Shown here piece after piece: positions 28,563 through 38,129 of a DNA stretch of 64,000 nucleotides; position 1 is the first letter of the stretch; every line of letters starts with the position of its first letter. The notes beneath the pieces were generated by a model. That model saw only the letters and a program-made list of their open reading frames with translations, did no database searches and was not told where the DNA came from. Origin of the DNA: an uncultured Clostridium sp. (GTDB lineage: Bacteria > Bacillota > Clostridia > Clostridiales > Clostridiaceae); the NCBI RefSeq assembly GCF_900769625.1, contig NZ_CAAGHK010000063.1, positions 1 through 64,000 on the forward strand, given 5' to 3'. The position numbers and the translations under genes are program-made.

Positions 28563-30458
28563 TTAAACCATTGTATCTATTGCTGATATAGTCACATCAT
28601 TGAAGAAATCCCTTGCACTTACAATGTCTGCCGGCTGTTCTTTTGCAGCTACCTTTACATTTACAAATAGACCTAAAGTTGAAAGCCCCTCTGTAAGTTC
28701 CCTTTTATGATTATCTAAGACAATTGTATACTTATCATCACACTTCAAGTTTACATCCATCTTATTTTCCCTCATTGTCAAATATCCATCAATATCACCG
28801 AGATTAGAAGTCTTTATCGATAGAATCATCTTTGCATTAGTTGTATCAATTTTCTTTCCATCTTTTCTATTATCCTTAATTATAAGCTTACATGGATATT
28901 TATTCATCTGCGCTGAAATGTCAAAATTTAAGCAGTAATACTCATTACTCATTGAATTGAAGACTTTTATATCATTTATATTTTCCTTGATTAAATCAGC
29001 AACTTTTCCTGAAACTGAGTCTTGTGCTGTAGTATGTGTAAGAAGTTCCTTTACAATGTCCCTAACATTATCAATTTTAGACTTTATTTCGCTTTTTATA
29101 CCTTCAACCTTGTTTTCACTCATTATACCCTTATCTATAAAATTATTAGTAAATACTTTACTGTTTTCGATTTTTTTAGGAATAAAAACTGAATTTTCTT
29201 GAGTTGATAGTATTCTATCACTTTTTAATGCTGCTGTATCTGCATTTTGTGGTTTTACAGAATCTGGCTCAGATATTGGCTTGTCAGATTTGTTTTGTAC
29301 GATTTCTACAGCCTTTTTGTATTCCGTATCAGTAAGCTTAACTTCTTTGCCCTCTGCTTTGCTTAATATTTCTTCTACCCTTGCCTTATTAAGAGATTCT
29401 ATAAGACTTGAAGCCTGAGTTTTTGGTGAATTATCTTCTGATATCTTTTCACCTACAACACTTTTGATTGCATCTGCAATATCACTATTGTTCAGCTTTT
29501 CCATTAAAGATTTATCTAAAATACTTTCTTTTACTACTTTAGAGCTTTCTACCTCATCTGCATTATCTCCTGCTAATGTTTTTAAAATATTCAATACATC
29601 TATTTTGTTGTTAGATGGGTCATTTTCCGCATAAACCTTTGAAAAGGCAGCCTTATTAAACATATTTGTATCTGGTTTTTCTTCAGCTTCATCCTGTTTA
29701 TTTATATCATTAAATAAAACATCCTTAACATCAACCTTTATATCTGATTCATCAAGTTTTTCCTTAATTGAAGCAAGTATTTTTTCTATAGAGGAATCGC
29801 CTTTAAATAGCTTATTGAAGCTTTCTATATTATCTTTAGTAAAATCAATGTTATTCTCAAGAAATGTAAGAATATCATCTTCACTCATATTCTTAAACTC
29901 ACTAATGAATTTTATAAGCATTTCCTTCATTGCTTTTCCCTGTTCACTATCTATTTCAACACCTTTGCTTGCTATATATTTTTCTATGAAAGCATTTAAT
30001 TCTTCTGAATCTGAATTTACCTTTTCTGCAAATTGAAGTATTATTTTTAATTCGTTGATATTTTCTTTAGTTAATGAAAAATTATGTCTAACCATTTTTT
30101 TTAAAAGATTTATATCTTCTTTAGATAATCCTTCTTTGTCAACTACATCCTGATAATTCTCATCACCATCTTCAACATCATCTCTAGAATTTCCACCTTG
30201 TACTATCTTTAATTTTAATTTTCCATTTTCAAATCCATCTACCTGAAACTTTACAAGCTTTAGATCATCCAGATTAACTTTTCCATCAACTTCAGCAATA
30301 AACTGCCAGCCATCAGCAAGCTTTATGGTTACATCCTTGCCATCTCCTTTATCAACAATTCTCCCCGTAAATTTTTCCCCAACTTCAAATGTTAACTTAC
30401 TAGAAACCTTTCTAGTATTCATATTATATCCATTATTTACATTCCAGATTCCCGGCAT
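28563..30458 (-). CDS. FliK-like (YlqG-type) protein
   Basis: About 631 residues from the ATG at 30458 (GGTGAG upstream; the earlier in-frame GTG overlaps it). The long, acidic, low-complexity middle (Asp/Glu/Lys/Ser rich) and a folded C-terminal domain of ~130 residues resembling the hook-length control domain (YLTMRENKMDVNLKC segment) give the architecture of FliK-like proteins. With the FlhB-tail gene immediately downstream it matches the ylqG-ylqH pair of Bacillus. No other flagellar gene is visible here, so a true hook-length role is doubtful. Confidence 0.7.
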   Translation of the reverse strand: MPGIWNVNNGYNMNTRKVSSKLTFEVGEKFTGRIVDKGDGKDVTIKLADGWQFIAEVDGKVNLDDLKLVKFQVDGFENGKLKLKIVQGGNSRDDVEDGDENYQDVVDKEGLSKEDINLLKKMVRHNFSLTKENINELKIILQFAEKVNSDSEELNAFIEKYIASKGVEIDSEQGKAMKEMLIKFISEFKNMSEDDILTFLENNIDFTKDNIESFNKLFKGDSSIEKILASIKEKLDESDIKVDVKDVLFNDINKQDEAEEKPDTNMFNKAAFSKVYAENDPSNNKIDVLNILKTLAGDNADEVESSKVVKESILDKSLMEKLNNSDIADAIKSVVGEKISEDNSPKTQASSLIESLNKARVEEILSKAEGKEVKLTDTEYKKAVEIVQNKSDKPISEPDSVKPQNADTAALKSDRILSTQENSVFIPKKIENSKVFTNNFIDKGIMSENKVEGIKSEIKSKIDNVRDIVKELLTHTTAQDSVSGKVADLIKENINDIKVFNSMSNEYYCLNFDISAQMNKYPCKLIIKDNRKDGKKIDTTNAKMILSIKTSNLGDIDGYLTMRENKMDVNLKCDDKYTIVLDNHKRELTEGLSTLGLFVNVKVAAKEQPADIVSARDFFNDVTISAIDTMV

Positions 30459-30524
30459 TATTATCTCACCCACTTTTTTATTTTGTATAAATATATATTG
30501 TAATAATTATTCAGCATATATTTT

Positions 30525-30590
30525 AAAAATCCTTTAAAGATTTTTACCTCAACTGATAATTGTCCACTATTAATTGTCAATTGTCATATA
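30525..30590 (-). repeat. Half copy of the intergenic repeat (copy C)
   Basis: Hairpin AAAAATC/GATTTTT (30525-30545), then TACCTCAACTGATAATTGTC and TTAATTGTCAATTGTCA. It lies between tyrS and the FliK-like gene, just upstream of the latter's ribosome binding site. Confidence 0.55.
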
Positions 30591-30626
30591 TATTATAGTT
30601 ATCGTAAAATATAAATATAAGTTAAT

Positions 30627-30659
30627 AAAAGCTGCTTCTAAATATTTTAGAAGCAGCTT
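30627..30659 (-). terminator. Intrinsic terminator after tyrS
   Basis: AAGCTGCTTCTAAA and TTTAGAAGCAGCTT form a near-perfect stem, followed by TTTATTAAC on the minus strand, about 20 bases past the tyrS stop. Confidence 0.75.
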
Positions 30660-30678
30660 AAAATTTAAATATTATTAA

Positions 30679-31899
30679 TTATTTAACTTCAATCTTATTG
30701 TAGTTTTTCTTTCCTCTCTTAATAAGAGCAACACCATCTTCAAAATCTTCTTCATTTAATGTTCTTGTAACATCAGTTACCTTTTCACCATTTAATGATA
30801 ATCCGCCTTGTTCAATTAATCTTCTCACTTCTTTTTTAGATGGTAAAATCTTTGTGCTGGATAATATATCTATGATTGGTGAGCCAACTTCTTCTTTAGT
30901 TATAGTAACTGTTGGTACATTTGACATATCAGCTCCGCCTGAAAATAATGCCTGAGCTGCTGCTTCTGCTTTTTTAGCTTCTTCTTCTCCATGTACAAGT
31001 TTTGTAATTTCGTAAGCTAATACTTTTTTTGCTTCATTTATTTGTGCACCTTCTAAAGCACCAAGTCTTCTTACTTCATCCATTGATAAGAATGTTAATA
31101 ATGCTAAACATTTTTCTACATCTGCATCATCTACATTTCTCCAGTATTGATAGAAATCATATGGTGAAGTTTTTTCAGGATTAAGCCACAAAGCTCCTCC
31201 TACCGTTTTACCCATCTTTTGTCCTTGGCTGTTAGTTAATAATGTACAAGTCATTGCCATTGCCTGACCTTGTGCTTTTCTTCTCACAAGTTCAACACCT
31301 GCAATCATATTTGACCATTGGTCATCCCCACCAAGTTGCATTTTACATCCATATTTTTGATTTAACACATAGAAATCATATCCCTGCATTAACATATAGT
31401 TAAATTCCAAGAAAGATAATCCTTTTTCTAATCTCTGCTTGAAGCATTCAGCTGTAAGCATTCTGTTTACTGAAAAATGAACCCCTACATCTCTTAGGAA
31501 ATCAACATAATTTAAATTTAAAAGCCAGTCAGCATTATTTACTAATAATGCTTTACCATCAGAAAAATCTATGAATCTTTCCATCTGCTTCTTTATAGAT
31601 GCAACATTGTGTTCAATATCTTCCTTTGTAAGCATCTTTCTCATATCAGTCTTACCACTTGGATCTCCAACCATAGCTGTTCCGCCACCAATTAAAGCTA
31701 TTGGTCTGTGTCCAGCTCTTTGCATATGAGCCATGAACATCATTGCTATAAAGTGACCAACATGTAAACTATCTGCTGTTGGGTCAAAACCTATATAAAA
31801 AGTTATCTTTTCATTTTCTAATAATTTTCTTGTTTCTTCTTCGTGAGTGAATTGTTTTATGTATCCTCTTTCTAATAGCTCATCTAATACGTTTGCCAT
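30679..31899 (-). CDS. tyrS: Tyrosyl-tRNA synthetase
   Basis: Charges tRNA-Tyr. The 406-residue protein has the HIGH-type signature as HVGH in the N-terminal Rossmann domain, the tyrosine site ([20 protein letters not shown]), the KMSKS-type loop KMGKT, and a C-terminal S4 RNA-binding domain. The frame extends 17 codons upstream through the intergenic repeat, but AAGGAGG sits before the ATG at 31899. No T-box is visible upstream, unlike leuS. Confidence 0.95.
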   Translation of the reverse strand: MANVLDELLERGYIKQFTHEEETRKLLENEKITFYIGFDPTADSLHVGHFIAMMFMAHMQRAGHRPIALIGGGTAMVGDPSGKTDMRKMLTKEDIEHNVASIKKQMERFIDFSDGKALLVNNADWLLNLNYVDFLRDVGVHFSVNRMLTAECFKQRLEKGLSFLEFNYMLMQGYDFYVLNQKYGCKMQLGGDDQWSNMIAGVELVRRKAQGQAMAMTCTLLTNSQGQKMGKTVGGALWLNPEKTSPYDFYQYWRNVDDADVEKCLALLTFLSMDEVRRLGALEGAQINEAKKVLAYEITKLVHGEEEAKKAEAAAQALFSGGADMSNVPTVTITKEEVGSPIIDILSSTKILPSKKEVRRLIEQGGLSLNGEKVTDVTRTLNEEDFEDGVALIKRGKKNYNKIEVK

Positions 31900-31918
31900 T
31901 ATAAAATACCTCCTTAAA

Positions 31919-31957
31919 TCAATTGACAGTTGACAATTGATAGTTGACAATTAATGA
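31919..31957 (-). repeat. Half copy of the intergenic repeat upstream of tyrS (copy D)
   Basis: TCAATTGACAGTTGACAATT, then GATAGTTGACAATTAAT, abutting the tyrS ribosome binding site. The inner hairpin is weak. A partial complementary end (GTCCATTATCCATTGTCAAG, about 32055-32074) may mark the other side of a decayed full-length copy. Confidence 0.5.
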
Positions 31958-32109
31958 TAAAATTTCTTTCTGGAGTTTGTTGGAAATATATTTTTAGATA
32001 AGAAATTCTGTTCAATAATACAATAAAAGTAAAACTATATTTTCTTTTATTTTTGTCCATTATCCATTGTCAAGTATAAACTACTATAAATAGTATATCC
32101 TCAACTAAT

Positions 32110-32450
32110 ATATTTGGCAACATAACTTAGTGTTGTGTATCTTTTATCATTTATTATTTTTAGCATTATCCATGTTACTACCGCTTGTTTGATTTTTTTC
32201 CTATGTGTTATTTTCATTACATCTCTTTGTTCTGCTTCATTCTGGAAGTATGACCTTAAAGCTGTGTTCTACTCTCGAATTTACAAATTTCACTTTTCCT
32301 CTATTCTTAAAAGCATCCCTTATCCTTGTGAATCCCTTTCCATTATTCAAAAATCTCTTTTTGTCATCTATTGTTATAAGCTTATTAGTATCTGTACTTT
32401 CCTCTGGATAAAAAGCTATCCCCAAACTTGCAGTTATGTTTTTACATAAA
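32110..32450 (-). pseudogene. Remnant containing the end of a GGDEF domain
   Basis: Directly after the glycosyltransferase stop codon, the minus strand reads KNITASLGIAFYPEESTDTN, which is the conserved end of GGDEF diguanylate cyclase domains. The sequence then departs from the family (KGFTRIRDAFKNRGK, later HSFKVILPE before a stop at 32237) in a way that resembles the tail of ATP-binding regulators of the HATPase_c_4 type. After a one-base shift, coding-like sequence continues (AEQRDVMKITHRKKIKQAVV) to about 32110. No start or GGDEF core remains. I read it as a chimeric gene remnant. Confidence 0.5.
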
Positions 32451-32460
32451 CCATAAAAAA

Positions 32461-33543
32461 CTATTTCTTTGTAATTTTTTTGTATAATTTATCGACGTAA
32501 TCAAAATTATCGTCTAAACTATAATTATCTTCTACAAATTTTCTTGCAGCATTACCCATTTTTATTCTTAACTTCTCATCCTTCACAAGTATATCTATCT
32601 TATCAGCCAAATCCTCTACACTTGCCTTCTTTGCAACAAGACTTGTAACTCCAGGTTTTGTAGACTCCATCAGACCTCCTACATCTGATACAACTATCGG
32701 TGTTCCACAACTTTCTGCTTCTACGGCTGCCACTCCAAAACTTTCACTATCTAATGTTGAAGGGAATACAGCAATATCAAAATTCTGAAATTCCTTTATA
32801 ACATCATCTGGTTTGACAAATCCCAAAAATGTAGAATCATTTTCTATCTTCAATTCACTGCATAAATTTTTAAGATATTCTTCCTGACTTCCTTTACCTC
32901 CAATCCTAAGCTTTAACTTAACATGAGGATTTCTTTCTTTTATGATACTGAAAGCTTTAACAAGATACTGTATTCCATACTTTTCTTCAAGAGTTTTTAT
33001 TGTTCCAATTACTACTTCATCATTTTCAACTCTTCCTGGAACAAATCTGTTTATATCCACACCAAAAGGTGTTACTTCAATATCTTTATCAGTATATTTC
33101 TTTGTTTCTTCTCTCATTACATTACTTGTAGAAAAAATATAATCTGCTTTTTTCAAGTTATATTTCAACATCATTTTATGAATAGGAGACTTGATAGGAA
33201 AATCATATACATCACTTCCCCATGCAGAAATTATGTATGGATGATAATCTGCCAATGCACCTAAAAGCCCATAACTTGTTGCATAATGTGCATGAAGTAT
33301 ATCTGGTTTTATTTCATTGACTAATTCTTTTACTCTCTTGATTTTTTTGAAATATTGTAATTTATTTTTATCAGATGCCTTTTTCATGACATTATCAGTA
33401 ATATCAAGACAATGTACAGTAACTCCTTCATATTTTCCGTTTCCAAGTGATATTACATGTATATCGTATCTCTTATTCTTAAAATAATTCAGCCATTTAT
33501 GAGTATGAGCACTATTAATATCAGCCAGATAGCAAATTTTCAT
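32461..33543 (-). CDS. Glycosyltransferase family 4
   Basis: 360 residues, GT-B fold. The C-terminal half carries the EX7E motif in ESFGVAAVEAESCGTPIVV, which binds nucleotide sugar, and a GGKGSQEEYLK segment. The N terminus lacks a signal peptide, so it works in the cytoplasm, probably adding a sugar to a lipid-linked surface polymer. Donor and acceptor cannot be named. GGAGG precedes the ATG. It stands near galU but is separated by a terminator and a repeat copy. Confidence 0.85.
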   Translation of the reverse strand: MKICYLADINSAHTHKWLNYFKNKRYDIHVISLGNGKYEGVTVHCLDITDNVMKKASDKNKLQYFKKIKRVKELVNEIKPDILHAHYATSYGLLGALADYHPYIISAWGSDVYDFPIKSPIHKMMLKYNLKKADYIFSTSNVMREETKKYTDKDIEVTPFGVDINRFVPGRVENDEVVIGTIKTLEEKYGIQYLVKAFSIIKERNPHVKLKLRIGGKGSQEEYLKNLCSELKIENDSTFLGFVKPDDVIKEFQNFDIAVFPSTLDSESFGVAAVEAESCGTPIVVSDVGGLMESTKPGVTSLVAKKASVEDLADKIDILVKDEKLRIKMGNAARKFVEDNYSLDDNFDYVDKLYKKITKK

Positions 33544-33578
33544 ATTTTTTCCTCCAAATCTTTTCTAAATATGCATTT

Positions 33579-33640
33579 TAATTGACAATTGACATTAAAT
33601 AATTGTCAATTAATGCTAAAATTCTTACAGAATCTTTTGA
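33579..33640 (-). repeat. Half copy of the intergenic repeat (copy E)
   Basis: TTAATTGACAATTGACATTA, then AATTGTCAATTAATG and a hairpin of AAAATTCT/AGAATcTTTT type (33618-33638). It lies just upstream of the glycosyltransferase ribosome binding site. Confidence 0.5.
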
Positions 33641-33711
33641 ATTATATGTAAAATATATATTTTGTTAACTTAAAATTACTAAAAATAATTTTATCACAAT
33701 CTGTATACTAA

Positions 33712-33743
33712 AAAAAGCATCAGAAATTAACCTGATGCTTTTA
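33712..33743 (-). terminator. Intrinsic terminator after galU
   Basis: AAAAAGCATCAG and CTGATGCTTTTA form the stem, with a T run following on the minus strand, 18 bases beyond the galU stop. Confidence 0.8.
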
Positions 33744-33760
33744 TAGACTATATAAATATT

Positions 33761-34648
33761 TTATTTTTCTTTATTTTCATACATTGCCCATGGCTTTGTT
33801 TCTAAATACTTTATAAAGTCATTTCTTAATTCATCTTTCTTTAAAGCAAATTCTATAGTTGCTTGTAGGAATCCAAGCTTATCACCTACATCATATCTAT
33901 TGCCTTCGAAGTTATATGCATACATAGCTTCCTGACTTATTAATGTCTTTAATGCATCTGTCAGCTGTATTTCTCCGCCTTTACCTGGCTTAGTATTTTC
34001 TAATATATTAAATATTTCAGGAGTTATAATATATCTTCCTAATATAGCAACATTACTTGGTGCTTCTTCTGCCAAAGGCTTTTCAACTAAATCTTTAACT
34101 TTATATACCCTATCTTCAATATGAATTCCATTTATAATTCCATATTTAGAAACACTTTCTTCAGGTACAGTCTGTACTCCTAATATAGTTGTATTATATT
34201 CATTAAAGCATTCTATAAGCTGTTTTAAACACGGCTTATCACTATCAACAACATCATCACCTAAAAGTACTGCAAAAGGTTCGTTTCCTACGAATGTCTT
34301 TGCACAATGTATAGCATGCCCTAATCCCTTTGGTTCCTTTTGTCTTATATAATGTATGTCCACCATATCTGAAATATCTCTTACTAATTCAAGAAGTTCT
34401 GATTTCCCAGACTTCTCCAATTCTAATTCTAATTCTATGGATTTATCAAAATGATCTTCTATGCACTTTTTATTTCTGCCCGTTATAATAAGTATTTCTT
34501 CAATTCCAGATGCAATAGCTTCTTCGATAATATATTGAATTGTTGGCTTATCAACTATTGGAAGCATTTCCTTTGGTTGTGCCTTTGTAGCTGGTAAAAA
34601 TCTCGTTCCAAGTCCTGCTGCTGGTATAATTGCCTTTTTAACTTTCAT
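33761..34648 (-). CDS. galU: UTP-glucose-1-phosphate uridylyltransferase
   Basis: Makes UDP-glucose, the donor for surface glycans and glycolipids. The 295-residue protein has the nucleotide-binding loop GLGTRFLPATKAQPKEMLPI, the VLLGDDVVD metal-binding segment and the GGEIQLTDAL motif of bacterial GalU. The length is standard. GAGAGGA precedes the ATG. It is monocistronic and lies at the edge of the polysaccharide gene region. Confidence 0.94.
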   Translation of the reverse strand: MKVKKAIIPAAGLGTRFLPATKAQPKEMLPIVDKPTIQYIIEEAIASGIEEILIITGRNKKCIEDHFDKSIELELELEKSGKSELLELVRDISDMVDIHYIRQKEPKGLGHAIHCAKTFVGNEPFAVLLGDDVVDSDKPCLKQLIECFNEYNTTILGVQTVPEESVSKYGIINGIHIEDRVYKVKDLVEKPLAEEAPSNVAILGRYIITPEIFNILENTKPGKGGEIQLTDALKTLISQEAMYAYNFEGNRYDVGDKLGFLQATIEFALKKDELRNDFIKYLETKPWAMYENKEK

Positions 34649-35246
34649 TTTTATCGTCCTCTCATTAAAGATTTTATTAACTCTTTTTAGTCATATGTTA
34701 TCACTTTTACATATGTAAATCAATTTCATATAAACGTTTTTAATAATATATAGCAATTGACAACTTATATCTTACAATCATTAATCAATGTGAAACTTCC
34801 ATGAAATTTCTTATATACTATGAACTCTTATTAATAACGCCTATATATACTATATCCTGTACGATTAGTGTTTTAAATTTTCATAAAATAGTCACCATTT
34901 CTTCAAATTATATGTAATTCTTCCTACAGTCTATTTATATTCACCCTAACTTCTATTATGAAAATTTAATGCTTCCTGCACAAAAGATATCTATATATAT
35001 ATCTATTTATAAATAATAGTTTATTTTAATTAATAAATATACAAATAATAAATATACAAAAACGGTTTTTTAAGTTTTTATTTATAAAAATATAATTTTT
35101 TGCTATTTTTTTCAATATTTTTATATAATACATAATATTTTGTAAGTTTTTGTTGATAATTTCTTAATAAAATGCTAACATAAGTATACATAATGAAATT
35201 TTTAATTATTAATTTGTAAATATGAATCATTTTAGGAGAGTATATT
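34649..35246. other. Divergent intergenic region upstream of galU and brnQ
   Basis: About 600 bases, strongly AT-rich, no ORF or repeat of note except a fragment of the intergenic repeat word at 34745-34757. It should hold the promoters of both flanking genes. Only the brnQ candidate could be read. Confidence 0.45.
35153..35181 (+). promoter_or_regulatory. Candidate sigma-A promoter of brnQ
   Basis: TTGATA (35153-35158), a 17-base spacer and TGC-TAACAT (-10 at 35176-35181) with an extended TG. It is about 65 bases upstream of the brnQ start codon. Confidence 0.45.
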
Positions 35247-36527
35247 ATGAAAAAAAATACCAAGGATATTTTAATAGTTGGTTTTGCACTGTTTGCTATG
35301 TTTTTTGGTGCAGGTAACTTAATTTTCCCACCATTTTTAGGTAATGCAGTAGGTTCACAATACATTATTGCAAGTATAGGATTTATCTGCACAGGTGTAG
35401 GGCTTCCTCTTTTAGCTATTATTGCAGTAACTAAAGGTGATGGTACATTTGAAAGTATGGCTTCAAAAATAAGTCCAAAATTTGCTATTGCATTTACTAC
35501 TTTATTATTTGTTGCTATCGGACCAATGCTTGCAATACCAAGAACAGCAGCAACAACTTATGAACTAGCTGTTCAGCCAAATTTACCTGGCATAAGTCCT
35601 CTTGTATGGATGATAATTTACTTTGCAATAAATCTTATATTTGTATTAAGAAAATCATCTATTATTGATTCAATAGGTACTTATCTTACACCTTTATTAA
35701 TCATAATTCTTTCAGTAATAATTATTAAAGGTATAGTTTTTCCTATAGGTGAAATTTTAAATACTGGAACTACTGGTGTCATTGCGACTTCTCTTACTGA
35801 AGGATATCAGACTATGGATGCACTTGGTGGTTTGTTATTTGCTACAATGATCTCAGGAAGCATATTAGCTAAAGGATATTCAAAAGAAGAAGTAATTCCA
35901 ATGACATTAAAATCAGGATTTATTGCATCTTTAGGCTTAGCATTTGTTTATGGCGGATTAATGTACTTAGGTGCTCAGACTACAAGTACTTTCACTGGAG
36001 AATTAACAAAGTCAAATATATTACTTTTCATTTCTAGAAGTGTTCTTGGAAATGTCGGCTCTATAGTAATTGGATTAGCAATGGCTCTTGCATGTTTAAG
36101 TACTTCAATTGGACTACTTTCTGCTGGTGCTTCATTCTTCGAAAAATTATCAAAAGGTAAATTAACATATAAATTTAATGCAATAGTGATTTGCTTAATA
36201 AGTATTGTAATAGGGTCTTTAGGTGTTGATAAAATAGTTGTTATTTCCGGACCAATATTAAATTTATTATACCCAGTTGCTATTACATTAATTTTCACAA
36301 CATTATTTGATGAATACATAACTAATATAAAAGCAGTGAGACTTGGAGTTTATACTTCACTAGTATTTGGTATATTAAGCATAATTCCTAATTTAGATTT
36401 ATCATTTATACCACTTGGAAGTGTAGGATTTGCATGGGTTCTTCCAACTGTTGCTGCTATAATAATTGGATACTTAATATTCCCTAAGAAAAAAGATCGT
36501 GTTGGTTCTTCAATCTTAGAACAATAA
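35247..36527 (+). CDS. brnQ: Branched-chain amino acid carrier (LIVCS family)
   Basis: Sodium-coupled uptake of leucine, isoleucine and valine across the membrane. The 426-residue protein is hydrophobic with about 12 membrane segments. It starts with the family hallmark FAMFFGAGNLIFPPFLG. Another conserved segment is TLLFVAIGPMLAIPRTAATT. GGAGAG precedes the ATG. It is transcribed opposite to its neighbours and ends in a strong convergent terminator. Interestingly, the leucine-responsive leuS lies in the same window, but no T-box precedes this gene. Confidence 0.93.
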   Translation: MKKNTKDILIVGFALFAMFFGAGNLIFPPFLGNAVGSQYIIASIGFICTGVGLPLLAIIAVTKGDGTFESMASKISPKFAIAFTTLLFVAIGPMLAIPRTAATTYELAVQPNLPGISPLVWMIIYFAINLIFVLRKSSIIDSIGTYLTPLLIIILSVIIIKGIVFPIGEILNTGTTGVIATSLTEGYQTMDALGGLLFATMISGSILAKGYSKEEVIPMTLKSGFIASLGLAFVYGGLMYLGAQTTSTFTGELTKSNILLFISRSVLGNVGSIVIGLAMALACLSTSIGLLSAGASFFEKLSKGKLTYKFNAIVICLISIVIGSLGVDKIVVISGPILNLLYPVAITLIFTTLFDEYITNIKAVRLGVYTSLVFGILSIIPNLDLSFIPLGSVGFAWVLPTVAAIIIGYLIFPKKKDRVGSSILEQ

Positions 36528-36531
36528 TAAA

Positions 36532-36576
36532 TCAAAATAAGCAGTTGCAAATGCCAGCTGCTTATTTTGATTTTTA
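36532..36576. terminator. Convergent terminator between brnQ and the Gfo/Idh gene
   Basis: CAAAATAAGCAG and CTGCTTATTTTG pair around a short loop, with T-rich flanks on both sides. It should serve brnQ on the plus strand and the dehydrogenase gene on the minus strand. Confidence 0.75.
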
Positions 36577-36598
36577 CAATTTAAAACTTATTAAAAAA

Positions 36599-37717
36599 TT
36601 ATTTATTTCTAAATTCAATTCTTCCATGGAACTGTTCTTCCATATCAGTTGTCTTAAATTCTGTAAATGGAAATTGTACAGGCATTCCTGTCTTTCTTGA
36701 TTTATAAGCAGCTAAGATAATTGACATAGCTTTCTTACCTTCTTCACCACTTACTAATGGTTCTCTATCATTGTTTATAGCATCTATTAAATCCTTAAAT
36801 AATGGAATATGCCCTTGACCATAAACATTGTCTATCTTAACATTAACTTCTTTCTTGATAGCTTCTTCATCATCGCCTTCAAATCTCCATGTTTCAAGTT
36901 CATTGTTAGCAAGACCACCAATGCATACTGCTCCATTTTGACCAAATATACTTAAAGTTTCTTCTAAATTCTTTGGATAAACACAAGCTGATCCTTCAAC
37001 AATACCAATTGCTCCATTTTTAAATCTGATCATGATTGCACCAAAATCTTCTGCTTCGATATCTCTTAAGAATGTATCACATTCTGCATATACTCTTTCG
37101 ATTTCTCCACCCATCATCCATTGTAATAAGTCAATATTGTGTATACATTGGTTCATTAATGTACCACCATCTAATGCCCAAGTACCTCTCCAAGGCGCTT
37201 GATCGTAATATGCCATATTTCTGTTCCAAAGGATTCTTGCAGTACCATTAACTAACTTACCAAATTTTCCTTCTTCCATAGCTTCTCTTAACTTTTGTAT
37301 TGGCTTATTGAATCTGTTTTGGTGACATACACAAAGCTTAACGTTGTTTTCTTTTGCAACTTTTATCATTTCATTAGCATCATCAATAGACATTGCCATT
37401 GGCTTTTCTATTAATGCACTTACACCTTTATTCATAGAATAAATTGCAATTTCTGCATGATATCCGCTTTCAGTTGCTATTGTAACAACATCGATATCTT
37501 CATTTTCAAGCATTTCCTTGTAATCAGTATATGCATGAACTGAATCTTCAGTTGCACCACACTTTTCTATGTACTCAGCTTTTTTTGCTTCTGCTTTTTC
37601 TAAAACAACGTCACAAGTTGCTACTAATTCAGCTTCTTCTTTATTGCTAACTAAAGCTTCAACATGCTTATAAGAAATTCTTCCACATCCAATAATGGCA
37701 AACTTTAATTTTTTCAT
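36599..37717 (-). CDS. Gfo/Idh/MocA family sugar dehydrogenase
   Basis: 372 residues. Rossmann motif GCGRISYKHVEAL at residues 10-22 and the EKP motif (ALIEKPMAM, about 98-106) place it in the NAD(P)-dependent sugar oxidoreductase family. The GRIS-x-KH start and general length resemble UDP-sugar 3-dehydrogenases of the WbpB/WlbA type used in surface polysaccharides. The exact substrate is not readable. AAGAAGG precedes the ATG. It sits beside sugar transferase and glycosyltransferase genes, which supports a role in making an activated sugar. Confidence 0.75.
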   Translation of the reverse strand: MKKLKFAIIGCGRISYKHVEALVSNKEEAELVATCDVVLEKAEAKKAEYIEKCGATEDSVHAYTDYKEMLENEDIDVVTIATESGYHAEIAIYSMNKGVSALIEKPMAMSIDDANEMIKVAKENNVKLCVCHQNRFNKPIQKLREAMEEGKFGKLVNGTARILWNRNMAYYDQAPWRGTWALDGGTLMNQCIHNIDLLQWMMGGEIERVYAECDTFLRDIEAEDFGAIMIRFKNGAIGIVEGSACVYPKNLEETLSIFGQNGAVCIGGLANNELETWRFEGDDEEAIKKEVNVKIDNVYGQGHIPLFKDLIDAINNDREPLVSGEEGKKAMSIILAAYKSRKTGMPVQFPFTEFKTTDMEEQFHGRIEFRNK

Positions 37718-38071
37718 ATGCTCTCTACCTTCTTCTCCAATATTATTATTTCTAAATATAGTCTATAAAATATGTTCTAATAATTAATATACATAAATCT
37801 AAAAATAAAGAATTTTAATCACAATACTAAATTATATATTAATTAAAATTTGTATATATTACACTTTCGTAAATATTATAATTAAGTATTACCTTTGACT
37901 ACATATACTCTCTCTAAAATTATACATGTTTTTTAACTTCATAACAATTTTATCCTCAATTTTTGTACTATATTTTGTTAATAAATTCAATATATTTTCA
38001 TCTTAGATCACAAATCTATTTTATACACTAAAAATAAAACTAAAAAACTTGCAATAAAAAAATATAATTTT
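37718..38071. other. AT-rich intergenic region, no gene seen
   Basis: Between the Gfo/Idh dehydrogenase and the sugar transferase genes. No coding sequence was recognised. It should hold the dehydrogenase promoter. The right end runs into a half copy of the intergenic repeat. Confidence 0.45.
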
Positions 38072-38129
38072 AAAACAGCCTGCTGTTTTTTCCTAAACTC
38101 TCAACTCTCAATTTTCAACTATCAACTGA
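38072..38129 (-). repeat. Half copy of the intergenic repeat (copy G)
   Basis: The hairpin AAAACAGC-CT-GCTGTTTT (38072-38089) uses arms unrelated in sequence to the other copies. It is followed by TCCTAAACTCTCAACTCTCA and TTCAACTATCAACTGA. It abuts the stop codon of the sugar transferase gene. Confidence 0.65.

Noticed and set aside
31900..32110. Region upstream of tyrS considered as a tyrosine T-box
   Set aside because: No T-box core or terminator; it contains a repeat copy and AT-rich DNA only.
32135..32449. Plus-strand frames of 68-104 codons
   Set aside because: Hydrophobic antisense products of the GGDEF-bearing remnant on the minus strand, which shows real family sequence.
35078..35392. 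Minus-strand frame overlapping the brnQ start
   Set aside because: Its first part is antisense to brnQ and the rest is AT-rich intergenic DNA; no family resemblance.
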